This document shows positions 7,901-15,436 of a DNA stretch of 15,446 nucleotides, in pieces. A program made the translations under genes and the position numbers. The stretch covers positions 44,463-59,908 of the forward strand of contig PMCN01000290.1 in assembly GCA_003154135.1 (NCBI GenBank), in the 5' to 3' direction. This DNA is from Acidimicrobiaceae bacterium. Lineage in GTDB: Bacteria > Actinomycetota > Acidimicrobiia > Acidimicrobiales > Ilumatobacteraceae. How positions within the stretch are numbered: the stretch's first letter is position 1; every line of letters starts with the position of its first letter. Under the pieces are notes generated by a model. The model made no database searches. It was not told the origin of the DNA and saw nothing but the letters and a program-made list of their open reading frames with translations.

Positions 7901-8467
7901 TTCCGCCTTGCTCTGGCGTTGCAGGTGGCGGCGGCCCAGCTGGCCGAGCCCGACCTCGACTGGTCGGCGGTGCTCATCAGCCGTGGGGACAAGTCGATGC
8001 CCGTGGCGAGCGGCCTGCGACTGCGCGGCAGTGGCCTCGAGCGCGCTGCGCACGCGTGCACGCTGCTGTCGCTCGGGGTGCAGCTGGTGGCCTGGGCGCG
8101 CCGCGACGCAGTGCCGTTGTTCGACCGCACGTCGTACAAGCTGGCCACCGAGTCCACCGCCTCGGCGTTCTCGGTGCTCGACACCGACAGGTTCGACCAG
8201 CACCTCACCATGCTCTGGCCCGACCTGTCGATCGAGCGTCTGCTGCACCTCCCCATCCTCCCCGGCGATCCGCCGCAGCTGGCCGGCTACATCGGCCGCG
8301 GCGAGCGCGACAGCCGAGCCATGGCGACGGCGCGTTGGGTGTGGCGCACCTACGAGGAGACCGTGGAGGAGTTCGTCGCGCCCGAGGGCTACTCGTTCGA
8401 CGACGATTCCTTCGACGTCGCCTCGTTCGGTGACGCCTCGTTCGGTGACGGCGAGGGTGCAGCATGA
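4961..8467 (+). CDS. recC: Exodeoxyribonuclease V subunit gamma (RecC)
   Basis: The 1168-residue product is the RecC scaffold of the RecBCD helicase-nuclease, which splits the duplex and, in E. coli, scans the 3' strand for Chi. The N-terminus MLHLHHADHL and the following DPFTPDLVVVPAAGM match the RecC start, so ATG 4961 is secure although no ribosome site precedes it. Other family segments are IADLFDRY, HACH at 358-361, RWGLSPHDR, and VPAKVICLLGLDEG ending at 670. The last of these belongs to the defunct helicase fold, which has no Walker A lysine. In the C-terminal nuclease-like domain, GDVRYTK at about 970-976 replaces the catalytic DYK, so RecC should be inactive as a nuclease. Most E. 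coli Chi-contact residues are changed. The end is an acidic tail with four SF pentads (1144-1163). It overlaps recB by four bases and is close to the length of E. coli RecC (1122). Confidence 0.95.
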   Translation: MLHLHHADHLDQLLDALAEVLTPAPADPFTPDLVVVPAAGMSDAAMVGLGRRLGASGPGAGDGVVANVEFVFPGRFMERALGDRHVDGHGGGRHGDVDGDPWRLPRLTWAVLDQLAAGAVPVPGPSGDVDRWVLARRIADLFDRYASQRARLLQAWAADIDSDGTFNPDGSPSLLDPAHVWQAQLWRAVRRGLQQPSGPERLPGLLAALRAGEVQPELPSRVSLFGLGTIAPTMLTVLRALGEVRDVHVFLRHPSMVAWQQSSHRLDGSLNVRAQLDVTTHTKHPLVGSWGRPSLETCALVGGVTELIELPCPAGEPQPASTTAPLTLLHALQQGIRLDLAPTLQPGLHPADGSLQVHACHGEVRQLEALRDALGHAFTADPALAPHDVLVLCPDLERFAPLAEAVFARGSLPVPVRIGDRSLTTDDPIVGALQTVLALVAGRVTLSEVLALVTFEPVRRRFGWTLDDVEHLAEWCSSLGTRWGLSPHDRTEWGLPADLATGTWQSMVDSLLAGAAMPAPSPRVVLGDVAPFDDIGADDLRLAGTVADLLARLGHLHEVVRQQRPVGQWVELLHDVVDGFCAVEPDEAWRRQAVHRDLDAILVSARTPPGGDHTCEVPLGLADVRAMLADSLHDRPGRLPLRSGSVTISSLLPQHGVPAKVICLLGLDEGSLRVGTFDGDDILGVHPCVGERHPRFEGRQLLLDIVLAARDRLIVTCNGADITTNKDTPFVVPLVELLDVVGHLTGIDPRVGAPVVVRHPRHGFNERALLPGALLEGSPSPFTFDRSMLAAAVARRGAQARQASAPVERSRWALPPQPLDIVDLADIIEVVGKPAKVYLRGRLDVRLPGEAETVDDGLTVAVDPLAASQLGSSLLRARRIGHSVDEWEAATRLDGNLPPRALAAPALAAAVQEVTVIEQLAERWSLPLAGGDERRVQHTLTVPVDGIHREITIDGVVRGITTGASGPVIGDVRYTKPRPSFRLALALQVAAAQLAEPDLDWSAVLISRGDKSMPVASGLRLRGSGLERAAHACTLLSLGVQLVAWARRDAVPLFDRTSYKLATESTASAFSVLDTDRFDQHLTMLWPDLSIERLLHLPILPGDPPQLAGYIGRGERDSRAMATARWVWRTYEETVEEFVAPEGYSFDDDSFDVASFGDASFGDGEGAA
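8390..8449 (+). repeat. Four tandem SF pentads in the RecC C-terminal tail
   Basis: Residues 1144-1163 of RecC read as four consecutive five-residue units: YSFDD, DSFDV, ASFGD and ASFGD. The last two are encoded by a perfect 15-bp tandem repeat at 8420-8434 and 8435-8449. The tail is acidic and lies beyond the end of the conserved RecC fold. The function is unknown. A recent slippage duplication explains at least the last unit. Confidence 0.85.
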
Positions 8468-11400
8468 GCACCGAGCTCGACCTCACCGGCCCGCTTCCGT
8501 CAGGGCGGCTCGTCATCGAAGCCAGCGCCGGCACCGGCAAGACCTACTCGCTCACAGCGCTGGTGGTGCGCCACGTGGCCGAACGCGACCTGGCGGCCTC
8601 CGAGCTGCTGGTGGTCACGTTCACGCGCGCGGCTGCCGCCGAGCTGCGCGACCGCATCCGCCGCGCGCTCGTCGACGCCACGCGTGCGCTGCGCAGTGGT
8701 GCGGTGCCGCCCGAGTACCGCTGGATGCGGGTGCTGCTCGACGCCGACGAGGCGCAACGCGCCGAGTACCTCACGCGCCTCGACACCGCCGTCGCCACGT
8801 TCGACGACGCCACCATCACCACCATCCACGGCTTCTGCCAGCAGGCGCTGCGGCAGCTGGGCCTGCGGTCGGGCACCGGTCTGCACAGCGAGCTCGCCGA
8901 CAACACCGCGCTGCTGGTCGACGAGGTGTGCCGCGACCTCGTCGTCGCCGAGCTGCTGCACGATGCGGCTGCGCTCAGCTGGCCGGCCAGCACACCCGTC
9001 ACCCCCACCAAGGTGCTGAAGGATCTCACGGCTGCAGTGTCGAGCCTGCTCGGCAACCCTGGCGCAGTGGCGGTGCCGCAGCCTTCGGCCGTGCGGGTCG
9101 CGTCGGGCGACTCCGTCGAACGCCTCACCCGTTGGGTGCAGCTCGTCAACACCGCCGTCGACGAGGTCGACCGCCGGCGCCGGGCGCGCCACGAGCTCAG
9201 CTACGACGACCTGGTCACCGGCCTGTGCAACGCGGTCACGCACCCGCTCGATGGTCCGGCGGTGGTCGCCGCGCTGACCAGCCGATACCACCTCGTGCTC
9301 GTCGACGAGTTCCAGGACACCGATCCCGTGCAGTGGCGCATCCTCCACACCGCGTTCACCGGCGACCTGGTCACCGTCGGCGACCCCAAGCAGGCCATCT
9401 ACCGCTTCCGCGGCGCCGATGTGCACGCCTACCTGTCGGCCACCGAAGGGCAGCCGACGGTGCACCAGAGCACCAACCACCGCAGCGACGCCGACCTCGT
9501 GGCGGCCACCAACACGTTGCTCGCGCACATGGAGCTCGGCGATCCGCGCATCGCGGTCGCACCCGTCAGCCCCGCCGAGTCGGCGCCCGCCCGTGGGCTC
9601 ACGCCCGGCGCGCCGCTGGTGCTTCGTCGCGTGCCCGACGACGCCGGCATCCAGTCGAGCAAGGGCCTGTCGTCGCCGCTCGCGCAACAGGCCATCATCG
9701 CCGACCTCGTGCGCACCGTGGTCGACCTGCTCGAGCACCACACCCTCACGATGCGCGAGACGGCGGTCGCTGTGCACCCCGGCCACATCGCCGTGCTCGT
9801 GCCGTCGCATGCCACCGCCGACCGGGTGATGACCGCGCTCGGCCGCGCCGGCGTGCCCGCCGTGCGCACTCGCACCGGCAGCGTGTTCGACACCCCGGCC
9901 GCTGCCGAGTGGGCGCTCCTGCTGTCGGCGCTCGAGCGCCCGTCGCACGCTCCCACGGTGCGCGCGGCCGCGCTCGGGGTGTTCCTTCACCTGCGACCCG
10001 TCGACATCGACCCGGCGGCAACGGGTTCGGCGGCACGGCTCGCCGAGGTCCAGCAGCGCTGCGCGCAGTGGGCCGCTCAGCTCGCCGCCCGCCCGTTCCT
10101 CGCCTGGTTCGACCACGTGCGCGCCGACAGCGAGGTGGTGGGCACGCTGCTGGCCGATGGTGCCGGTGAGCGCGACCTCACCGACATCGACCACATCGCC
10201 GAGCTGCTCGCGGCCGAGCTCGGCGGCGGCATCGGCACGTCATCCGGCACGTCGTCGGGCACGTCATCCGGCACGACTGCGGCGGCGGCGCGGCGCTGCC
10301 TCGACCGGCTCACCGCCGCGGCGACCGACGCCGACGAGCTGGGCCCGCAGATGCGCCGCATCGACTCCGATGCCCAGGCCGTGCAGATCACCACGCTGCA
10401 CGGCAGCAAGGGGCTCGAGTATCCGATCGTGCTGCTGCCGTTCTCGTGGTCCGCCGCGCCCGCGAAGAGCCTGCTCGTCTACAACGACCAGTCCGGGCAA
10501 CGACACATCGACATCGCCAGCGGCCAGGGGTGGAACGGCCCCGACGTGCACACCACCCAGGTGGGGCGCAAGTGGCACGCCGACGTCGAGTCGCGTGGCG
10601 ACCACCTGCGGCTGCTCTACGTGGGTCTCACCCGTGCCCAACACCGCACGGTCGTGTGGTGGGCGCCCACTCCCGACAGTGCGCGATCGGCGCTCAACAT
10701 CGCGCTGTTCGACCGCGATGCACACGGCGAGCCGCTGCGCACGCCGGCCACGCTCACCGCCGGCAAGAACGGAGGGGTGAAGCCGCGGGTGCCCACGGCC
10801 AAGCCGGTCGACGATGCCGACGCGGCTCGCCGTCTCGATCTGCTGGCGCGACTCAGCGAGGGCCGCATCGCCGTCGAGGTGTGCCCGACCGACACCCCGG
10901 CGGTGGTGTGGAACCCGCCCGCGCCCGCGAGCGCCCCACCCGAGCTGGCCGTGGCGGCCACCGGCGGGCGTTCCCTCGTCGACCCCTCGTGGCGGCGATG
11001 GTCGTTCAGCGCCATCACCCGCACCCTCGACCAGTTCGTCGTCCCACCCCCTCCGGTGATGGGTGGTGCCGACGAGCCGTCCGACGAGCCGTCCGACCTG
11101 GCTGGCCCCGCCGTCGGCATGCCGTGGGTCGACCTCGCCGGGGGCACGTCGTTCGGCACGCTCGTGCACGCCGTGCTCGAACGCATCGATCCCACCAGCC
11201 CCACCCTCGCGGTCGACCTCCACGATGCCGTGTGGGCGCAGCTGCGCAGCGACCGCCTGCCGGTCGACGCCGACGTGCTCATCGCCGGGCTCACCGCCGC
11301 ACTGCACACCCCGCTCGGCCCGGCGCTCCACGGTCGCCGGCTCGCCGACCTCGCGGCCGGCGATCGCCTCGCCGAGATGACCTTCGACCTGCCGCTCGCC

Positions 11401-11931
11401 GGCACCCGCACGCGCTTCTCGTCGCGCCGCATCGGTGAAGTGCTCGTCGGCACCCTGGCGGCCGACGATCCACAGCTGCCCTACGCGCGCTCGCTCGCCG
11501 AGGGACGCTTCGACGTGCAGCTGGCGGGCTTCCTGCAGGGCTCCATCGACGCTGTGCTGCGGGTGGGCACGCCTGGCGAGCCCCGCTTCGTGGTGGTCGA
11601 CTACAAGACCAACCGCCTGCACCAGCGCGGCGTCGCGGCACCGCTCGACGCCTACCACCCCGACCTGTTGCCGGAGGCGATGGCGCACCACGACTACCCG
11701 CTCCAGGCCCTGCTCTACAGCGTCGCAGTGCACCGCTACCTGCGCTGGCGGATGCCCGCCTACGACCCGGCGACGCATCTCGGCGGGGTCGCCTACCTGT
11801 TCCTGCGCGGCATGGTCGGCGAGCACACGCCCACGCATGCCGGCCAGCCCTACGGGGTGTTCTCGTGGCGCCCTGCTCCGGCCGCCATCGAGGCACTCGA
11901 TCGACTGCTCGCCACCGGCGGTGTGGCATGA
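8464..11931 (+). CDS. recB: Exodeoxyribonuclease V subunit beta (RecB helicase-nuclease)
   Basis: The 1155-residue product is the 3'-5' SF1A helicase and sole nuclease of RecBCD. Helicase motifs are complete: Walker A EASAGTGKT (19-27), motif Ia TFTRAAAAELRDR (52-64), motif II VDEFQDTD (280-287), motif III GDPKQAIYRFRGAD (306-319), motif V TLHGSKGLEY (644-653) and motif VI YVGLTRA (719-725). The C-terminal PD-(D/E)xK nuclease has H902 in TLVHAVLE, D1029 in GSID, D1046 and K1048 in VVDYKTN, and Q1081/Y1085 in YPLQALLY. These are equivalent to H956, D1067, D1080 and K1082 of E. coli RecB, so it should be catalytically active. Two short in-frame tandem repeats sit in linkers at 591-604 and 870-877. 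ATG 8464 overlaps the recC stop (ATGA), with GAGGG a few bases upstream. Length matches E. coli RecB (1180). AddA is excluded by the RecC and RecD partners. Confidence 0.97.
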   Translation: MSTELDLTGPLPSGRLVIEASAGTGKTYSLTALVVRHVAERDLAASELLVVTFTRAAAAELRDRIRRALVDATRALRSGAVPPEYRWMRVLLDADEAQRAEYLTRLDTAVATFDDATITTIHGFCQQALRQLGLRSGTGLHSELADNTALLVDEVCRDLVVAELLHDAAALSWPASTPVTPTKVLKDLTAAVSSLLGNPGAVAVPQPSAVRVASGDSVERLTRWVQLVNTAVDEVDRRRRARHELSYDDLVTGLCNAVTHPLDGPAVVAALTSRYHLVLVDEFQDTDPVQWRILHTAFTGDLVTVGDPKQAIYRFRGADVHAYLSATEGQPTVHQSTNHRSDADLVAATNTLLAHMELGDPRIAVAPVSPAESAPARGLTPGAPLVLRRVPDDAGIQSSKGLSSPLAQQAIIADLVRTVVDLLEHHTLTMRETAVAVHPGHIAVLVPSHATADRVMTALGRAGVPAVRTRTGSVFDTPAAAEWALLLSALERPSHAPTVRAAALGVFLHLRPVDIDPAATGSAARLAEVQQRCAQWAAQLAARPFLAWFDHVRADSEVVGTLLADGAGERDLTDIDHIAELLAAELGGGIGTSSGTSSGTSSGTTAAAARRCLDRLTAAATDADELGPQMRRIDSDAQAVQITTLHGSKGLEYPIVLLPFSWSAAPAKSLLVYNDQSGQRHIDIASGQGWNGPDVHTTQVGRKWHADVESRGDHLRLLYVGLTRAQHRTVVWWAPTPDSARSALNIALFDRDAHGEPLRTPATLTAGKNGGVKPRVPTAKPVDDADAARRLDLLARLSEGRIAVEVCPTDTPAVVWNPPAPASAPPELAVAATGGRSLVDPSWRRWSFSAITRTLDQFVVPPPPVMGGADEPSDEPSDLAGPAVGMPWVDLAGGTSFGTLVHAVLERIDPTSPTLAVDLHDAVWAQLRSDRLPVDADVLIAGLTAALHTPLGPALHGRRLADLAAGDRLAEMTFDLPLAGTRTRFSSRRIGEVLVGTLAADDPQLPYARSLAEGRFDVQLAGFLQGSIDAVLRVGTPGEPRFVVVDYKTNRLHQRGVAAPLDAYHPDLLPEAMAHHDYPLQALLYSVAVHRYLRWRMPAYDPATHLGGVAYLFLRGMVGEHTPTHAGQPYGVFSWRPAPAAIEALDRLLATGGVA
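10234..10275 (+). repeat. 12-bp tandem repeat encoding GTSS units in RecB
   Basis: Three 12-bp units starting GGCACGTC (10234-10245, 10246-10257, 10258-10269) and half of a fourth encode GTSS three times and then GT, residues 591-604. The first and third units are identical and the middle one differs at two bases. The segment lies between helicase motifs III and V, probably in a flexible loop of the 2B region. It follows a Gly-rich stretch and precedes an Ala run. The sequence looks like a slippage-expanded linker. Confidence 0.85.
11071..11094 (+). repeat. 12-bp tandem duplication encoding DEPS twice in RecB
   Basis: GACGAGCCGTCC occurs twice head to tail at 11071-11082 and 11083-11094, encoding DEPSDEPS at residues 870-877. 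It lies in the proline- and glycine-rich linker that joins the RecB helicase to its nuclease domain (nuclease H902 follows shortly after). The duplication lengthens the tether by four residues and keeps the frame. Confidence 0.85.
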
Positions 11932-13838
11932 CGGGTACTCGGGTGCACATCCCCGACGAGGTCGCCTCGCTCGCGCCGTACGTCGATGCCGGCGCACTGT
12001 CGGCCATCGAGGTGCACCTGGCGGCCTGGGTGGCACGCGCGTCGGGCAACCACCATCCGCACGTCGTGCTGGCCACGGCAATGGCCGCGTGGTCGGCCCG
12101 CCACGGCCACGTGTGCGCCTCGCTCGACGTGGTGGGCGAGGCCGTGGCCCGAAACCTCGCCGAGCGGTCCGACGCCGCTGGTGTCGACATCACCGGCGCG
12201 CCCGACGGCGAGGTGGCGCCGGTCCTCGACTGGCCCGAGCCGCTCCTGTGGGTGCAGTCGCTGACTGCCGCTTCCGGTGTGGTGCGCGTGGTCGACCGGC
12301 ACGACCGCGTTCCGGTGCTCGATGCCTGCCCGCTGGTGCTCCGCGGCCGGCGGGTGTACCTGCAACGGCACTGGATCGACGAGTGCATCGTCGCCGCGTC
12401 GATGCGCGAGCGCGCCACTGCTGCCGATCCCGAGGTCGCTGCCCACGCGACCGCGGCGTTGCAGCACCTGTTGCCGGCCTCCGTCGACGGTGGGGTCGAC
12501 CTGCAGCGATCCGCCGCCGAGGTGGCCCTGCACCACCGGCTGGCGCTGGTGGTGGGCGGGCCCGGCACCGGCAAGACCTACACGGTGGCCCGCCTGCTCG
12601 CCGTGCTGTTGCAGCAGCAACGCCCCGGGGTTGCACCGCTGCGGGTGGCGCTCGCCGCGCCCACCGGCAAGGCTGCGGCTCGACTGCAGGAGTCGGTCGC
12701 GCTCGCGCTGGCGCAGCCCGACGTGGTGGAGCACGTTGCTCCGGCCGTGCGTGAACAGCTGGCGGCGGTGGTGCCCACCACCATCCATCGTCTGCTCGGG
12801 CCTCTGCCCGAGCAACGCCAGCGCTTCCGTCATCACCGCGGCAACCCGCTGCCCCACGACGTGGTGGTCGTCGACGAGACCTCGATGGTGTCGCTGCCGC
12901 TGCTGTCCCGCCTGCTCGAGGCGGTCCACCCCGACGCCCGACTCGTGCTCATCGGCGACCCCGATCAGCTCGAGAGCGTCGAGCTCGGCGCGGTGCTCGG
13001 CGATCTCGTGGCGGCCGCCGGTTCGCCCCCGCTCGCCGGACACGTGGTGCGCCTGTTGCGCGGTCACCGCTTCGGGGGCGACTCACCCATCGCCCTCCTG
13101 GCCGACGCGGTGCGCGACGGCGATGCCGACGCTGCGGTCGAGTGCCTGCGGCGCGGTGCTGCGGGCGACGCGGCGGGGTCCACACTGCGCTTCGTCGACA
13201 CCGACGACCCCTCGCTGCCGACCGCGGTGCTCGCCGTGCACGACGTGGTGCAGCCGGTGCTCGCCCGCCTGCGCGTCGCGGCGGAGGCTGGCGACGCGTC
13301 CGCTGCGCTGCGCGTCGTGGGCGAGGCTCGCATCCTCTGTGCCCACCGCCATGGGCGCTTCGGCGTGTCGGCGTGGAACGATCTCGGCGAGCGCTGGCTC
13401 ACCGGCAGGGTGACGGCCGAGGGTTCGCTGGGCAACTGGTACGCCGGTCGCCCGCTGCTGGTCACGCGCAACGATCCGCGGCTCGGCCTGTCCAACGGCG
13501 ACACCGGTGTCGTCGTGCGCGAGGGCGACGGGCTGGTCGCCGTGTTCGCCGCCGCCGGCGGTTCGCTGCGCTTCGATCCAGCGCAGCTCGAAGGCATCGA
13601 GACCGCCTACGCCATCACGGTGCACAAGAGCCAGGGCTCCGAATACCCGGCTGTGGTGCTGGTGCTTCCGCCCGAGCGATCGCCCCTCGTGGGCCGCGAG
13701 CTGGTCTACACGGGTGCCACCCGCGCCGAGCGACACCTGCTGGTCGTGGGCAGCGAGGCGTCAGTGCGCCGCTCGGTCGACACGCCGGCCCGACGCATGA
13801 CCGGCCTCGCCGACGCACTCGGCTCGCAGCCCGAATGA
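11928..13838 (+). CDS. recD: Exodeoxyribonuclease V subunit alpha (RecD helicase)
   Basis: The 636-residue product is the 5'-3' SF1B helicase of RecBCD, the fast motor on the 5' strand. Motifs in order are YLQRHWIDE in the N-terminal RecBC-binding domain, Walker A GGPGTGKT (210-217), motif Ia APTGKAAARLQ, motif Ib TTIHRLLG, motif II DETSM (316-320), motif III IGDPDQLESVELG (342 onward), RLLRGHRFGG, motif V TVHKSQGSEY (564-573) and motif VI LVYTGATRAERH (592-603). All key residues are present, so it should be active. ATG 11928 overlaps the recB stop by four bases (ATGA), which indicates translational coupling. The reading frame opens slightly earlier, inside recB, but that start is unlikely. 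Length is slightly above E. coli RecD (608). It ends 8 bp from the stop of the convergent esterase. Confidence 0.97.
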   Translation: MTGTRVHIPDEVASLAPYVDAGALSAIEVHLAAWVARASGNHHPHVVLATAMAAWSARHGHVCASLDVVGEAVARNLAERSDAAGVDITGAPDGEVAPVLDWPEPLLWVQSLTAASGVVRVVDRHDRVPVLDACPLVLRGRRVYLQRHWIDECIVAASMRERATAADPEVAAHATAALQHLLPASVDGGVDLQRSAAEVALHHRLALVVGGPGTGKTYTVARLLAVLLQQQRPGVAPLRVALAAPTGKAAARLQESVALALAQPDVVEHVAPAVREQLAAVVPTTIHRLLGPLPEQRQRFRHHRGNPLPHDVVVVDETSMVSLPLLSRLLEAVHPDARLVLIGDPDQLESVELGAVLGDLVAAAGSPPLAGHVVRLLRGHRFGGDSPIALLADAVRDGDADAAVECLRRGAAGDAAGSTLRFVDTDDPSLPTAVLAVHDVVQPVLARLRVAAEAGDASAALRVVGEARILCAHRHGRFGVSAWNDLGERWLTGRVTAEGSLGNWYAGRPLLVTRNDPRLGLSNGDTGVVVREGDGLVAVFAAAGGSLRFDPAQLEGIETAYAITVHKSQGSEYPAVVLVLPPERSPLVGRELVYTGATRAERHLLVVGSEASVRRSVDTPARRMTGLADALGSQPE

Positions 13839-13846
13839 GGTGCGGA

Positions 13847-15367
13847 CTACAGCACACCGTCCCAGAGGGCCAGCTCGGCATCAGCGGGTCGATCGGCGGT
13901 GGTGCACACGGTGTCGAACAACATCGTCGTGCGCGTGGCCGGCTCGTACCGGGGCCACGCGGGCAGACCCTCGTGGCCGGGATTCCCAGTGGTCGCGAAC
14001 GACACCCATGCGCCGTGCATCCTGTCGGCCAACGGCTGCGGCGCCTCGGAGCCGCAGAACATCGATGCCAGCGGGCTCGCCAGCGTGTCGAACACGAACG
14101 GCAGCTCCAGCGCGTGGCACGCGCCGAGCATCCCGCCCAGCACAGGGGTGCGCCAGTCGAAGCGGTACATCCACACGTTGGGAGTGTGCGCTGCCTGGGC
14201 GTCGGCCAGGCGCACCGCCGGCACGCGGAACATGCGGTCGGTCTCCATTGCGGCGATCGCCTCGTGTCCCGGCTTGTCGGGGCGTGCAGCGCGATACGCG
14301 TCGATGACCGCGTTGCCGTGTGCCTCGTCACCGAACAGTGATGCCACGGCCTGGTGCATCTTCTCGTCGCCGAACATCGCCTGCATGGCCACGACGAACA
14401 CGAGGCTCTCCTCCATCGTCGTACCGGTCAGCACGTCGACGCCGGCAGCCGAGCCGGCCCGGATGGCGTCGATGGGTCGCTGGGGCAGCACCGGGGTGCC
14501 GAACGTGGGCTGGAACGGCATCACCGTGGCGCCGACATCGCCGTAGAGGTCGATCTTGCCGGAGGTCATCACCTCGTTGGTGAGCCCCATCTGCGCCTCG
14601 AGCAACTGCTCGGCAGTGACGGCGGCGAGCGCGTCGGTGTCGCCGGGCGCCACACCGAGGCGGGCGAGGAGGTCGGCGGCGATGCGCGACGCCGTGGCCG
14701 CGGGTACTCCGTTGTGGCCGGCACCGCTCTGCGGGATGGCCTGACGGAAGAGACCTGCCGCTTCGGGGAGCGCGAGCAGCGTCGCCACGCTCATGCCACC
14801 CGCCGATTCGCCGGCGATGGTGACCCTGCGCGGATCGCCACCGAACGCCGCAATGTTGGCCTGCACCCAGTGGAGCGCGGCCACCTGGTCGAGGATGCCG
14901 AGGTTGCCCGAATCGGGGAACTGCGGGAAGTGGTCGACCAGGTGCAGGAAACCCTGAGCGCCGAGCCGGTAGTTGAGCGTGACGCACACGACCCCGTGGC
15001 GCGCGAACGCGCTGCCGTCGTACACGGGCTCGATGCCGCTCCCGGCCTGGAACGCGCCGCCGTGGATCCACACGAGCACCGGCAGGCCCGACGCGCTCGT
15101 GTCGGGGGTCCACACGTTGAGGTTGAGGCTGTCGTCGCCGGCCGGTGGCAGTGGACCACCGAAGGGTGGCGGCATCGGCACCTGCGGCTGGATGAGGCCC
15201 TCGGCGGTGGCGTCGCGCACGCCGGCCCACGGCTCGGGCGGTTGCGGCCGGAGGAAGCGGTTCGCGCCGCCGACGGGCGCGGCGTACGGGATGCCCTTGA
15301 AGACATGGACACCCCCGTCGACCGAACCGAGCAGTTCACCCGTCGAGATGGAAACCGTGCTGTGCAT
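13847..15367 (-). CDS. Type-B carboxylesterase (alpha/beta hydrolase)
   Basis: The 506-residue product belongs to the carboxylesterase/para-nitrobenzyl esterase family, which hydrolyses carboxylic esters. The native substrate cannot be told from sequence. The oxyanion-hole HGGAF is at 102-106 and the nucleophile is S188 in GESAGG. The acid is probably E320 in GTTMEES and the histidine probably H418 in GACHALELPFVF. Family hallmarks GIPYAAP, DSLNLNVWTP, NYRLGAQGF, NLGILDQVAALHWVQANIAAFGGDP and WVSFATTGNP are all present, with a length typical of the family. There is no signal peptide or membrane segment, so it is probably cytoplasmic. I chose ATG 15367, not the ATG 42 bases upstream, because GGAGGT at 15371-15376 precedes it and the fold begins at once. 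It converges on recD and is probably functionally unrelated to the DNA-repair genes. Confidence 0.94.
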   Translation of the reverse strand: MHSTVSISTGELLGSVDGGVHVFKGIPYAAPVGGANRFLRPQPPEPWAGVRDATAEGLIQPQVPMPPPFGGPLPPAGDDSLNLNVWTPDTSASGLPVLVWIHGGAFQAGSGIEPVYDGSAFARHGVVCVTLNYRLGAQGFLHLVDHFPQFPDSGNLGILDQVAALHWVQANIAAFGGDPRRVTIAGESAGGMSVATLLALPEAAGLFRQAIPQSGAGHNGVPAATASRIAADLLARLGVAPGDTDALAAVTAEQLLEAQMGLTNEVMTSGKIDLYGDVGATVMPFQPTFGTPVLPQRPIDAIRAGSAAGVDVLTGTTMEESLVFVVAMQAMFGDEKMHQAVASLFGDEAHGNAVIDAYRAARPDKPGHEAIAAMETDRMFRVPAVRLADAQAAHTPNVWMYRFDWRTPVLGGMLGACHALELPFVFDTLASPLASMFCGSEAPQPLADRMHGAWVSFATTGNPGHEGLPAWPRYEPATRTTMLFDTVCTTADRPADAELALWDGVL

Positions 15368-15370
15368 GAC

Positions 15371-15376
15371 ACCTCC
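15371..15376 (-). promoter_or_regulatory. Ribosome binding site that fixes the esterase start
   Basis: On the minus strand GGAGGT stands three bases before the ATG at 15367. It supports this start over the in-frame ATG at 15409, whose extra 14 residues (Arg/Pro-rich) are unlike the family N-terminus. Confidence 0.75.
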
Positions 15377-15407
15377 GAGGTGGAACGTGCGCCGGGGCGC
15401 TCGCGGC

Positions 15408-15436
15408 ACGGTAGTCGGCTGCCGCGGTCCTGTCCT
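15408..15436 (-). promoter_or_regulatory. Candidate promoter of the carboxylesterase
   Basis: On the minus strand AGGACA (15436-15431) matches four of six bases of a TTGACA -35 box. It is 17 bp from TACCGT (15413-15408), which fits TANNNT. Transcription would start near 15401, leaving a leader of about 34 bases with the ribosome site. A start there would also exclude the upstream ATG at 15409. The same TACCGT hexamer occurs before the acyl-CoA dehydrogenase. Confidence 0.35.

Noticed and set aside
10264..12081. Long minus-strand open frames opposite the rec genes (for example 10264-12081, 6521-8248, 3640-5373, 1537-3564)
   Set aside because: They lie entirely opposite genes with clear families. 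They have low-complexity Arg/Gly/His/Ala composition and no recognisable motif. High GC at third positions removes stops from the other frames.
3885..12552. E. coli Chi octamer GCTGGTGG at 3885, 8083, 8559, 8607 and 12545 on the plus strand
   Set aside because: All five lie in coding sequence on the coding strand and contain CTGGTG, so they are explained by codon preference. RecC here also lacks most E. coli Chi-contact residues. Genome-wide statistics would be needed.
13836..13860. Bidirectional terminator between recD and the esterase
   Set aside because: Only a 4-bp stem (GTGC 13840-13843 with GCAC 13852-13855) can be formed, with no T-tract. This is too weak to call.
15368..15409. Earlier in-frame esterase start at 15409
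   Set aside because: It has no ribosome site, adds an Arg/Pro-rich segment foreign to the family, and coincides with the candidate -10 box. ATG 15367 has a good ribosome site.
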